A stretch of 5,578 nucleotides of DNA, taken from NCBI GenBank assembly GCA_030591125.1, contig JAUVBP010000084.1, positions 1 to 5,578 on the forward strand. Direction: 5' to 3'. The notes beneath the pieces were generated by a model, which did not search any database, was not told where the DNA came from, and worked only from the letters and a program-made list of their open reading frames with translations. Position numbers and translations under genes: made by a program. Each line of letters opens with the position of its first letter. Positions within the stretch are counted from its first letter, which is position 1. The DNA comes from Candidatus Woesearchaeota archaeon. Its GTDB lineage: Archaea > Nanobdellota > Nanobdellia > Woesearchaeales > UBA11576. Below, one piece after another: positions 1 to 5,107 of the stretch.

Positions 1-47
1 CATCTGGGACATGCCCTGATGGTGAGAAGTGTTGCGTCGGCGTATGA
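1..47 (+). CDS. C-terminal end of a Cys-rich small protein (5' end outside window)
   Basis: Only the last 14 codons are visible, in the frame starting at base 3: S-G-T-C-P-D-G-E-K-C-C-V-G-V followed by TGA at 45-47. The ending C-x5-C-C-V plus two residues matches the endings of the next four genes (CCVPIG, CCVESPV, CCFM, CCVGAEMPE), so this is most likely another member of the same array. The stop codon overlaps the next gene's ATG as ATGA (44-47), a usual sign of translational coupling. The N-terminal part, including any membrane stalk, lies outside the window and is not seen. Confidence 0.75.
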   Translation, partial: SGTCPDGEKCCVGV

Positions 48-334
48 AGCTGATCCAAATGTTTTCTTTCTTTTCTTCTAGAAAGGCTCAAGGGATGAGC
101 ATCAAAGTCATTATCGTTGCAGTGTTAGCACTAATAGTGATGATAGTCCTCATAATGATAATGACAGGTAAGACAAAGATTTTCAGTAAGGTTTCAGTCA
201 GCTGTGAACAAAAGGGAATGGGTGCGCATTGTATAGCGGAAGGAGGGTCTTGTGAAGGCCCGATACATAAGTTAGGGACGGATTGCAAAAGCCAGAATGA
301 TCATACTCCCTGGTGCTGTGTACCGATAGGCTGA
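44..334 (+). CDS. Small pilin-like membrane protein with six-cysteine head (array member 1)
   Basis: A 96-residue protein of unknown function. Residues 1-15 form a short N-region ending in S-S-R-K-A, residues 20-41 are a very hydrophobic helix, and residues 53-96 are a small head. The R-K-A|Q context fits an archaeal class III (prepilin) signal, with cleavage after Ala15 and Gln at +1; an uncleaved signal anchor is the alternative. The head should face outside. Its cysteines (54, 63, 70, 81, 91, 92) are spaced C-x8-C-x6-C-x10-C-x9-CC, suggesting three disulfides. ATG 44 was chosen because it overlaps the previous stop as ATGA. A GTG at 29 and an ATG at 59 are in frame; ATG 59 would give a 10-residue N-region. 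The stalk is nearly identical to that of the gene at 622-915. No family was recognised. Confidence 0.85.
   Translation: MKLIQMFSFFSSRKAQGMSIKVIIVAVLALIVMIVLIMIMTGKTKIFSKVSVSCEQKGMGAHCIAEGGSCEGPIHKLGTDCKSQNDHTPWCCVPIG
62..79 (+). other. 18-nt pyrimidine tract with T4-T3-T4 runs at the start of array member 1
   Basis: This stretch is all C and T on the coding strand and encodes F-S-F-F-S-S just before the R-K-A signal motif. In archaea, T-rich coding-strand tracts can act as intrinsic terminators, so it could reduce transcription from the upstream gene into the array. It may equally be a simple result of Phe/Ser codons. Confidence 0.25.
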
Positions 335-339
335 GATCT

Positions 340-344
340 GGAGG
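340..344 (+). promoter_or_regulatory. Strong Shine-Dalgarno GGAGG deciding the start at 352
   Basis: GGAGG lies 7 nt before ATG 352, in the 17-nt gap after the stop of array member 1. It fixes ATG 352 as the start rather than the in-frame TTG at 313, which would run back into the previous gene. Confidence 0.85.
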
Positions 345-351
345 AAGTATC

Positions 352-609
352 ATGATAAAATCAAAAAAAGGAATGGAAACATTACAAGTTGTAGTGGCTG
401 CAGCAATACTCATCGCAATACTCCTTATCGGGTTCTATTTCCTGAATAAAGGTGCAAAGGCTGCAAGCGGAGCGACAGAATGCGTGAATGAATGCTCTGC
501 CAAATACTCAGACAATAAATGCCAGGATGAGGATTATCCTATAAAATCATATCAGTCATGCGAAGTAGATGACAAGAAAGGACGCTGTTGCGTTGAATCC
601 CCTGTATAG
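352..609 (+). CDS. Small pilin-like membrane protein with six-cysteine head (array member 2)
   Basis: An 85-residue protein of unknown function. The N-region is only seven residues and ends in S-K-K-G, followed by Met8-Glu9 and a hydrophobic helix at about 12-31. A short Ala/Gly/Lys linker leads to a head with cysteines 44, 48, 57, 70, 79 and 80, spaced C-x3-C-x8-C-x12-C-x8-CC. The last four positions follow the same plan as its neighbours, while the first pair is shifted. The head is strongly charged, with many Asp, Glu and Lys. The start is set by GGAGG 7 nt upstream. It lies 17 nt after array member 1 and 12 nt before array member 3, so the three are almost certainly one transcript. Its helix differs in sequence from those of members 1 and 3, so it is not a recent copy of them. 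Confidence 0.87.
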   Translation: MIKSKKGMETLQVVVAAAILIAILLIGFYFLNKGAKAASGATECVNECSAKYSDNKCQDEDYPIKSYQSCEVDDKKGRCCVESPV

Positions 610-614
610 GAGGT
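609..614 (+). promoter_or_regulatory. Shine-Dalgarno GGAGGT overlapping the upstream stop; sets the start at 622
   Basis: GGAGGT shares its first G with the TAG stop (607-609) of array member 2. It is 7 nt from ATG 622 but only 1 nt from the in-frame ATG 616, so 622 is the likely start. The overlap suggests re-initiation by ribosomes finishing the previous gene. Confidence 0.8.
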
Positions 615-621
615 CATGATC

Positions 622-915
622 ATGGAAAATAAACCAGTGAATAAGAAAGCACAAGGGATGAGCATAAAAGTAGTGATCATAGCAGTCCTTGCATTGATAG
701 TGATGATAGTCCTCGTGATGATATTCACAGGGAAGATCAAGGTATTCAGCAGCGGAGCATCGGACACTTCTGATCAATTCACCGGCAACAAATGTGAGTT
801 GCCTGGAACGAACAATGAGTGTATGTCGTATGCAGATGATTGCGATGGCTCGTACACCTCTCGAACTTACGATGATTGTGAAGCTAAGGGGTATGACGGC
901 TGTTGTTTCATGTGA
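622..915 (+). CDS. Small pilin-like membrane protein with six-cysteine head (array member 3, paralogue of member 1)
   Basis: A 97-residue protein. Its N-region ends in N-K-K-A|Q (residues 7-11), followed by the helix at about 15-36 and an exported head. The segment from K-A-Q-G-M-S-I-K through the end of the helix differs from array member 1 at only a few positions. The heads share little beyond cysteine placement: Cys 58, 67, 74, 86, 94 and 95, spaced C-x8-C-x6-C-x11-C-x7-CC, against x8, x6, x10, x9 in member 1. The head is acidic and rich in Tyr, with no proline after the first loop, and ends two residues after the Cys pair. Function is unknown. Possible roles are a minor pilin, a surface adhesin head or a small exported peptide; nothing in the sequence separates these. 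Confidence 0.87.
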   Translation: MENKPVNKKAQGMSIKVVIIAVLALIVMIVLVMIFTGKIKVFSSGASDTSDQFTGNKCELPGTNNECMSYADDCDGSYTSRTYDDCEAKGYDGCCFM

Positions 916-969
916 TTGACACAAGCCAGGTCTGACCCAAATCATACTATTATCAACTGAGTGTCGCAA

Positions 970-1407
970 ATGTCCTCTAAGAAAGCCCAGATGAATAAAC
1001 CCATGGGAGTAGTCGTAGGGATAGTAATACTTCTTGCATTAGCAATAGTTGTGTACCTGGCATTCATCAAGCCTTCAGGAAAAACCGCAGGAGACCTTTT
1101 CGGCAGCATGGGGTCATGCGCAGATCCCCTGGTCGGCGAGGATGGTGTCTGCAGTTGTGTGTTTGAGGGAGGAATCTGCCCAGGGACTTCTGAAGGCCAG
1201 CTCAATAGGAACTGTCCAGCAAAGGCATGTGACCCTACTGATGGTGAAGCGTTTGCCAAGCAATCAATAAAATCACAGCAGGAGTTCGATGAGAGAGTGA
1301 AGAAGATTGAAAAAGATCTCAAGAGCAAGCTCGGGCCGGACCAGAAGCGCATGCTTGAACCTGACCATTTTGGACTTTGTTGTGTCGGGGCAGAGATGCC
1401 TGAGTGA
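970..1407 (+). CDS. Pilin-like membrane protein with enlarged eight-cysteine head (array member 4)
   Basis: A 145-residue protein. It begins M-S-S-K-K-A-Q, a prepilin-like motif with Gln at +1, followed by a helix at about 13-33. The head has cysteines 50, 61, 63, 70, 82, 87, 137 and 138. The stretch C-V-F-E-G-G-I-C plus an 11-residue loop to the next Cys aligns with C-I-A-E-G-G-S-C plus a 10-residue loop in array member 1, so the domains are probably related. A 49-residue, highly charged Lys/Glu/Asp/Gln segment, probably helical, sits between Cys87 and the final Cys pair and has no counterpart in the other members. No Shine-Dalgarno is visible. ATG 970 is preferred; GTG 961 (three residues longer) is directly preceded by an in-frame TGA. 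The 54-nt gap before it is the largest in the array and could hold a weak promoter. Confidence 0.85.
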   Translation: MSSKKAQMNKPMGVVVGIVILLALAIVVYLAFIKPSGKTAGDLFGSMGSCADPLVGEDGVCSCVFEGGICPGTSEGQLNRNCPAKACDPTDGEAFAKQSIKSQQEFDERVKKIEKDLKSKLGPDQKRMLEPDHFGLCCVGAEMPE

Positions 1408-2375
1408 AAATGATACACAAAATTTTTCAGAAATTCTGGTCTCAAAAACTCGCGGATTCTAAGGAGAGTAAAGCTAATGTATCTACGTCTAAGATGGTCT
1501 CCAGCAGTGAGGTATTGTTCAGTTCTAAGAAAGGCATAGTGGGCATGAGCCTTCAACAGACCATAGGGCTTATCCTTGCCATCATGTTCATCATATTGTC
1601 TGTCGTAGTGATAATGGGTCTCATCAATGTCTTCACTGCAGGCCCTGATGAAGGGAGCACTGCCCGCTTCAATGAGATATTTGATGCTGTCGAGCTGATG
1701 CTCAGCGACGCAAATACCAATCTGAGTGAATCCTGTAAGATAAAGAACATGTACATCCATCCTGGTTTTGCCATCGTAGGTTTCAACAAGAAAGGCATGC
1801 CTAATGAGGCAGGTGAGTATGGCAAGGAGGGTGATGAGAACTATGGGTTTGTGGAAGAGCATTGTCCTCCAGATCCCCCCAATCTACTGCGGAATTATAT
1901 GTGGGATGATATCTATAAACCTAAGAGCTGTCTTGACAGGGGATGCCTCTGTCTCTGTCCTGCGAGTGGAGACGTAGACGGTGATGATTGTAAGGATTCG
2001 GGGGCGCAATGCAGACGCCTCAATGCAGGATTCCAGAATTTCATAATGACAAACCCTGAGAAGAACAACATGAAGATAGATCTTGTGATATACGGTGAGT
2101 CTTGTTTGGGTTCAAATTTAAATGTCATACCGGGTTATGTCATCAAACTACACACAAAGACCATGATTGAGGTCAACCCTATACTTGATATAAAAGTATT
2201 TCAGAAGGATTATGCAGGCATCCTTGAATGCAAAGATCTGATCACGAAGCTCAGGAAGCCAGCAGTTGCAGTACCTAAGCCTGCAGACAACAAGCCAAAA
2301 CCTGAAGAGGATACATTAAACAAAGCTGTAAAAGAGCATGGTGGCATCACACCAGGCACTCTCACACCCCAATAA
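1404..2375 (+). CDS. Single-pass membrane protein with ten-cysteine ectodomain
   Basis: A protein of about 323 residues. A long Lys/Ser-rich N-region of about 40 residues ends in S-S-K-K-G (40-44), then a helix spans about 53-77. The ectodomain has ten cysteines (111, 154, 176, 181, 183, 185, 196, 203, 234, 276). Cys181-Leu-Cys-Leu-Cys185 is followed by an acidic loop D-V-D-G-D-D-C (190-196) that could bind a metal ion such as calcium. The tail from about 284 is rich in Lys, Pro and Glu and looks disordered. GTG 1404 overlaps the previous stop as GTGA. ATG 1410 is two codons later, and ATG 1494 would give an N-region of ordinary length; the true start is uncertain. It shares the stalk design of the array, so it may be a larger partner. 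The pattern feels familiar from DPANN membrane proteins, but I cannot name a family. Confidence 0.85.
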   Translation: MKMIHKIFQKFWSQKLADSKESKANVSTSKMVSSSEVLFSSKKGIVGMSLQQTIGLILAIMFIILSVVVIMGLINVFTAGPDEGSTARFNEIFDAVELMLSDANTNLSESCKIKNMYIHPGFAIVGFNKKGMPNEAGEYGKEGDENYGFVEEHCPPDPPNLLRNYMWDDIYKPKSCLDRGCLCLCPASGDVDGDDCKDSGAQCRRLNAGFQNFIMTNPEKNNMKIDLVIYGESCLGSNLNVIPGYVIKLHTKTMIEVNPILDIKVFQKDYAGILECKDLITKLRKPAVAVPKPADNKPKPEEDTLNKAVKEHGGITPGTLTPQ

Positions 2376-2390
2376 TATCACAGTTTCTAC

Positions 2391-2428
2391 AAAAAGGTTT
2401 ATAAACGACAATTCTCTATGGTACACCA
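2391..2428 (+). promoter_or_regulatory. Archaeal BRE/TATA promoter for a leaderless transcript
   Basis: A purine-rich BRE-like AAAAAGG (2391-2397) is directly followed by TTTATAAA (2398-2405), a consensus archaeal TATA box. The box centre is about 28 nt before ATG 2429, so transcription starting the usual 25-27 nt downstream would begin at or next to the start codon. No Shine-Dalgarno is present, which fits a leaderless mRNA. It marks a new transcription unit separate from the upstream array. Confidence 0.75.
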
Positions 2429-3529
2429 ATGGGTTTTGTTTCAAAAAGAGGTAGATTAGTCAGCAGTAGGTCCGTCCCTTTTAGAGGAAAGAAGGGAGAC
2501 GTAATGAATGAATTCTATTTTATCCTATTCCAGCTGATGCTTGTCCTGCTTGTGCTTGTGGCACTCATACAATACGTCAACCTCACAGCATCAGGATTGA
2601 AGTTCGAGAAAAGATTCACATCTATGGACCTGGCCCTTCTTGCAACTACAGTGCAGTATGTGCCAGGGACATTGAAACACATCTATACGCCCATGGCGTT
2701 TGAAGCATTGATCGACCTTGAGCACATAAACAATACAGTATACATAAATCAGAAAGATAGCGATCTCCCTTCAATAGTGTTCTGGTTCCTCTCAGACATA
2801 AACCGGGACCCTATCGATGATCGCCCAATAAGACTGACAGGAACAAGAGCGAGTGAGGGAGGCATATTCAGTGATGGTGAGATAACGCCACCATACATAA
2901 CATATTACCGCACTGGACGTAAAATAGCATTTGACCATACAGAGATAAGCCCGTTCCATAAGAACTGTCCTGTGTTCAACACTTCTGCAGACCTGAACTC
3001 AAAGACGATCACGATATCCAAAGTGTTCAGTGACCCAAAGGATGAACGCAATGTTTCACATCCTGTGAACAAGATCGCTCAGCATATAGCGGCAAGACAT
3101 CGGAATCTGTTCAAGATCACCAAGAGCCCTGATAAATCTGAATCTGACCTCATAATATATGTGGGAGACTCAGGAGAGAGCAGGGGGCCTGGAAGCCTTG
3201 TCATGTTCATACCTATAGACGAAAATACCCTGCTGTCACGTAAGTTGGCATGTATCCTGATCAATGACCTGCTCACTGATGAGAGCTATATATTATTTTC
3301 ACAGATAATGCCGATATACACAGAACATCTTGATAAGGAAAGCCCTCTCAATGTATTGAAGACAAAAGCAGGCCAAGCGACAGTCTTCTGGGATATATCA
3401 GGATTCACTGCTGAAGAGTTTGATTATACAATCACAGCAGATGCTTTTGCTACTGCAATCCTCAGGTATCATGGTGCTGAGAAGCTGAATATCAGATCTG
3501 AAAAGACCATGAGTACAGAGGCAGAGTAA
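2429..3529 (+). CDS. Single-pass membrane protein; possible degenerate amidase-like ectodomain
   Basis: A 366-residue protein. A basic N-region ends in G-K-K-G (20-23), followed by Asp24 and Glu28 (+1 and +5 of a prepilin-type site) and a helix at about 29-50. Residues 66-190 form an uncharacterised alpha/beta region. Residues 191-349 follow the segment order of Amidase_3 zinc amidases: a beta strand T-I-T-I-S, an E-R-N-V-S..N-K-I-A helix start, D-L-I-I-Y-V-G, an S-R-K-L-A helix, A-T-V-F-W-D-I-S-G-F, and a final helix A-F-A-T-A-I-L-R-Y-H-G. The His of the PGHGG loop and the His of the S-I-H-A-N strand are absent, and Asp322 sits where a Glu is usual, so catalysis is unlikely. This fold match is inference from memory. 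The leaderless promoter supports ATG 2429. It has only two cysteines, unlike the array. Confidence 0.88.
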   Translation: MGFVSKRGRLVSSRSVPFRGKKGDVMNEFYFILFQLMLVLLVLVALIQYVNLTASGLKFEKRFTSMDLALLATTVQYVPGTLKHIYTPMAFEALIDLEHINNTVYINQKDSDLPSIVFWFLSDINRDPIDDRPIRLTGTRASEGGIFSDGEITPPYITYYRTGRKIAFDHTEISPFHKNCPVFNTSADLNSKTITISKVFSDPKDERNVSHPVNKIAQHIAARHRNLFKITKSPDKSESDLIIYVGDSGESRGPGSLVMFIPIDENTLLSRKLACILINDLLTDESYILFSQIMPIYTEHLDKESPLNVLKTKAGQATVFWDISGFTAEEFDYTITADAFATAILRYHGAEKLNIRSEKTMSTEAE

Positions 3530-3551
3530 GGCAGGATTAAGTCGCAATAAA

Positions 3552-4106
3552 ATGAGACATGTGATGATGAGCTACAATAAAGGAATGAGCAGGAAAGGGA
3601 TACTTTCTTTTAATTTCATGTCCATGATACCAAGGATACTATTCTTGGTCATAATGCTCACAGTGGTCATCGTACTGGTTGAGCTCTACATGAACCAGAA
3701 GTTCAATACTGAGGACCTGCGTGCAGAGATAATCCTGAATGGATTCATATATGCCACGGGAGGAATAAACTATTATGATGCTGTGACTGGCCGCACATAC
3801 CCTGAGATAATAGACCTGGTGCAGATGAATGCTACAGAACTTGAGGATTCATTCTTCTTCAAAGACAATAATGTGATTGCAGCAAAGATCTATGTATCAC
3901 ACCTTCCCAATGATGCAACTTCCCCTCTGAAAGAGTTATACTACAACAAGGAGTGGTACGACAGCTGGGAACCTATTGTGAGGCTCAAGATAGGTGGTAT
4001 AGGGGGTGTTGCAGAGTACAAGAGGACCCTTCCGACCATATACAGGAAAGAGGGCGGGACGTTCAAGTCAGGATATGTTACATATCAGGTGGTGCAGCCA
4101 AAATGA
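3552..4106 (+). CDS. Single-pass membrane protein of unknown function, cysteine-free
   Basis: A 184-residue protein, 22 nt after the previous gene and probably co-transcribed with it. The N-region ends in S-R-K-G (13-16), followed by a helix at about 25-46. The ectodomain (47-184) has no cysteine. It contains a G-R-T-Y-P-E-I-I-D segment (80-88), an N-N-V-I-A-A-K-I-Y strand (106-114), W-E-P-I-V-R-L-K-I-G-G-I-G-G (139-152), and a beta-rich end V-T-Y-Q-V-V-Q-P-K. The alternation suggests a mainly beta domain. ATG 3552 is the first start; ATGs at 3564, 3567 and 3585 are also in frame, and ATG 3585 would leave M-S-R-K-G at the very N-terminus. No clear Shine-Dalgarno distinguishes them. The pattern resembles a small conserved archaeal membrane family I cannot name. 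Confidence 0.85.
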   Translation: MRHVMMSYNKGMSRKGILSFNFMSMIPRILFLVIMLTVVIVLVELYMNQKFNTEDLRAEIILNGFIYATGGINYYDAVTGRTYPEIIDLVQMNATELEDSFFFKDNNVIAAKIYVSHLPNDATSPLKELYYNKEWYDSWEPIVRLKIGGIGGVAEYKRTLPTIYRKEGGTFKSGYVTYQVVQPK

Positions 4107-4122
4107 AATCAGATGACAACAA

Positions 4123-4158
4123 ATCATATTTATCAGCATATTTACTATCATATTTACC
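4123..4158 (+). repeat. 12-nt tandem repeat, three copies
   Basis: Three 12-nt units, ATCATATTTATC, AGCATATTTACT and ATCATATTTACC, follow each other without gaps, then a partial CATATT. The core CATATTTA is kept in all three. It starts 16 nt after the stop of the preceding gene. It could be binding sites on one face of the helix or simple AT-rich slippage. Confidence 0.6.
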
Positions 4159-4180
4159 CATATTGAAACAAAACCCAGGA

Positions 4181-4213
4181 GTGCCGGCACAGGACAATAT
4201 CCTGTGCTGGCAT
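4181..4213. repeat. Inverted repeat (14-bp stem, 5-nt loop)
   Basis: TGCCGGCACAGGA (4182-4194) pairs with TCCTGTGCTGGCA (4200-4212) around the loop CAATA, with one G-U pair and one further outer G-U pair (4181/4213). The stem is GC-rich inside an AT-rich gap, so it should form a stable RNA hairpin. No T-run follows it directly. Confidence 0.8.
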
Positions 4214-4259
4214 ATACTAAAAGCAGGAAATAATGAACTTTATTTCCTGCTTTTGTATA
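4213..4259. repeat. Long inverted repeat (15-bp perfect stem, extended to 20 bp)
   Basis: AAAAGCAGGAAATAA (4219-4233) is perfectly complementary to 4240-4254, with a 6-nt loop TGAACT. TATAC (4213-4217) and GTATA (4255-4259) extend the stem by five pairs past one bulged T. It directly follows the preceding hairpin and shares its last bases with the palindrome at 4248-4269, so the two cannot both fold. Confidence 0.8.
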
Positions 4260-4269
4260 TACAAAAGCA
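4248..4269. repeat. Perfect 22-bp palindrome
   Basis: TGCTTTTGTATATACAAAAGCA equals its own reverse complement. As DNA it could be an operator for a dimeric regulator; as RNA it would form a hairpin that competes with the long stem at 4213-4259, because both use 4248-4259. Confidence 0.8.
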
Positions 4270-4298
4270 ATTGATCAGTTCGAAAATTAATTGTTTTT
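4268..4298 (+). terminator. Possible terminator: weak hairpin followed by T5
   Basis: CAATTGAT (4268-4275) can pair with ATTAATTG (4286-4293) with one G-U pair, and TTTTT follows at 4294-4298. Archaeal transcription ends mainly at T-runs, so this is a reasonable end for the transcript carrying the two genes before it. The stem is AT-only apart from the closing pair and the wobble. Confidence 0.45.
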
Positions 4299-4306
4299 AG
4301 TATATT
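4295..4306 (+). promoter_or_regulatory. Weak TATA-like element upstream of the gene at 4356
   Basis: TTTTAGTATATT lies about 55 nt before ATG 4356, which would give a transcript start near 4327 and a leader of about 30 nt. GTATATAC inside the palindrome (4255-4262) is an alternative. Neither is as good as the element before 2429, and no Shine-Dalgarno is visible before 4356. Confidence 0.3.
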
Positions 4307-4355
4307 CCTTTTCATAGGATACCAACATAAGATGTAAACGTAGATTGTCAATACC

Positions 4356-5090
4356 ATGGACATCAGAAAAAACCGGAAGAACAGAAAGATGCGACGGATG
4401 AACAAGAAGGCATTCATAAGCGATTCGATAGTAGACATATGGGCAATAATCCTCTTCGCACTTGTAGTCCTGACATTTGCAATACTGTTCAAATTCGATG
4501 CTGACGCGCGTGAGATGGCAATAAAGGACAGGAAAGACGTGACTTATGGAAATTACTTTGCCCAGGTGTTCCTCAGGAAACCTATGTTGGCAGGTAATGA
4601 GCAGATGACCATGGCAGAGCTCATAGCGTTTTATGATTACAACCAGACACAAGAGAAACAGAAGAGCCTGATCCAAGATGCCAAAGACCTGCATAAATTC
4701 CTGTTCTACGGTGTCAGAAATCCTCTGTGGGATGCCCTTGAGCCAACTATAGACCAGTTCACAGAATGGAGCTTTGATGAAGACCGTTGTTGGGTTTTCT
4801 CTATAAAAGGGAATGGCTTTGAGTATGCAAAGTTCGGAGATTGCCCTGCATTGTCTACTGCATTCTCGATAGCCCTTGCGCTGGAACAGTACCAAGTACC
4901 TAAAGAAACATTCGTCACCTATATAGCCTCGGTCGATCCGAGACAGAAACCTATAGAGATCTACTCAATCTATGATCTCCAAAGGCTTGTAGAACTCTAT
5001 GCTCCCGATTCATATACTGATATGTCTGATTGGGAGAAGACACTTGAAACGTACTTGTGTGTGACATTTCCCCGTATCCCCCTATGTTAA
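4356..5090 (+). CDS. Single-pass membrane protein of unknown function
   Basis: A 244-residue protein. The N-region is very basic, with about 11 Arg/Lys in the first 18 residues, and ends in N-K-K-A (16-19). Phe20 would be +1 of a prepilin-type site, as in bacterial type IV pilins. The helix spans about 24-46. The ectodomain contains V-F-L-R-K-P-M (71-77), a Met-rich T-M-A-E-L-I segment (85-90) and a W-V-F-S-I strand (146-150). It has four cysteines (145, 163, 235, 244), the last being the final residue. ATG 4356 was chosen as the first start; ATGs at 4389 and 4398 would shorten the basic N-region to 8 or 5 residues and are plausible. It follows a 249-nt regulatory-looking gap, so it probably begins a new transcript. 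I recognise no family. Confidence 0.86.
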   Translation: MDIRKNRKNRKMRRMNKKAFISDSIVDIWAIILFALVVLTFAILFKFDADAREMAIKDRKDVTYGNYFAQVFLRKPMLAGNEQMTMAELIAFYDYNQTQEKQKSLIQDAKDLHKFLFYGVRNPLWDALEPTIDQFTEWSFDEDRCWVFSIKGNGFEYAKFGDCPALSTAFSIALALEQYQVPKETFVTYIASVDPRQKPIEIYSIYDLQRLVELYAPDSYTDMSDWEKTLETYLCVTFPRIPLC

Positions 5091-5107
5091 TATTCATCCA
5101 CTGAAAA

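Noticed and set aside
29..43. GTG start at 29 for array member 1
   Set aside because: It would add five residues and overlap the upstream gene by 19 nt; ATG 44 forms the common 4-nt ATGA overlap.
556..969. Reverse-strand open frame (137 codons) opposite array member 3
   Set aside because: It is antisense to a gene with a clear Shine-Dalgarno, a membrane helix and paralogous sequence; no independent coding evidence.
916..969. A promoter before array member 4
   Set aside because: The 54-nt gap is AT-rich in places (CATACTATTA near 945) but has no good TATA or BRE match at the right distance, so no feature was called.
1..1407. Cysteine-rich heads as zinc ribbons or ferredoxin-like metal sites
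   Set aside because: There are no repeated CxxC pairs with the usual spacing, and the heads follow an export-type helix, where disulfides are more likely than metal clusters.
942..1862. Long reverse-strand open frame (306 codons) opposite the genes at 970-2375
   Set aside because: It runs antisense across two well-supported genes with clear membrane and cysteine motifs, has no ribosome site or promoter, and its translation shows no coherent domain.
4103..4300. Small forward frame (65 codons) whose ATG overlaps the stop of the gene at 3552-4106 as ATGA
   Set aside because: The overlap is attractive, but most of the frame is made of the 12-nt repeat and the inverted repeats, it lacks the [KR]K[AG] signal, and it ends in the proposed terminator. 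It is probably chance; conservation at protein level would change this view.
4287..4895. Reverse-strand open frame (202 codons) opposite the gene at 4356-5090
   Set aside because: It overlaps a plausible forward gene and the hairpin region, and its translation is Cys/His-scattered without a recognisable pattern.
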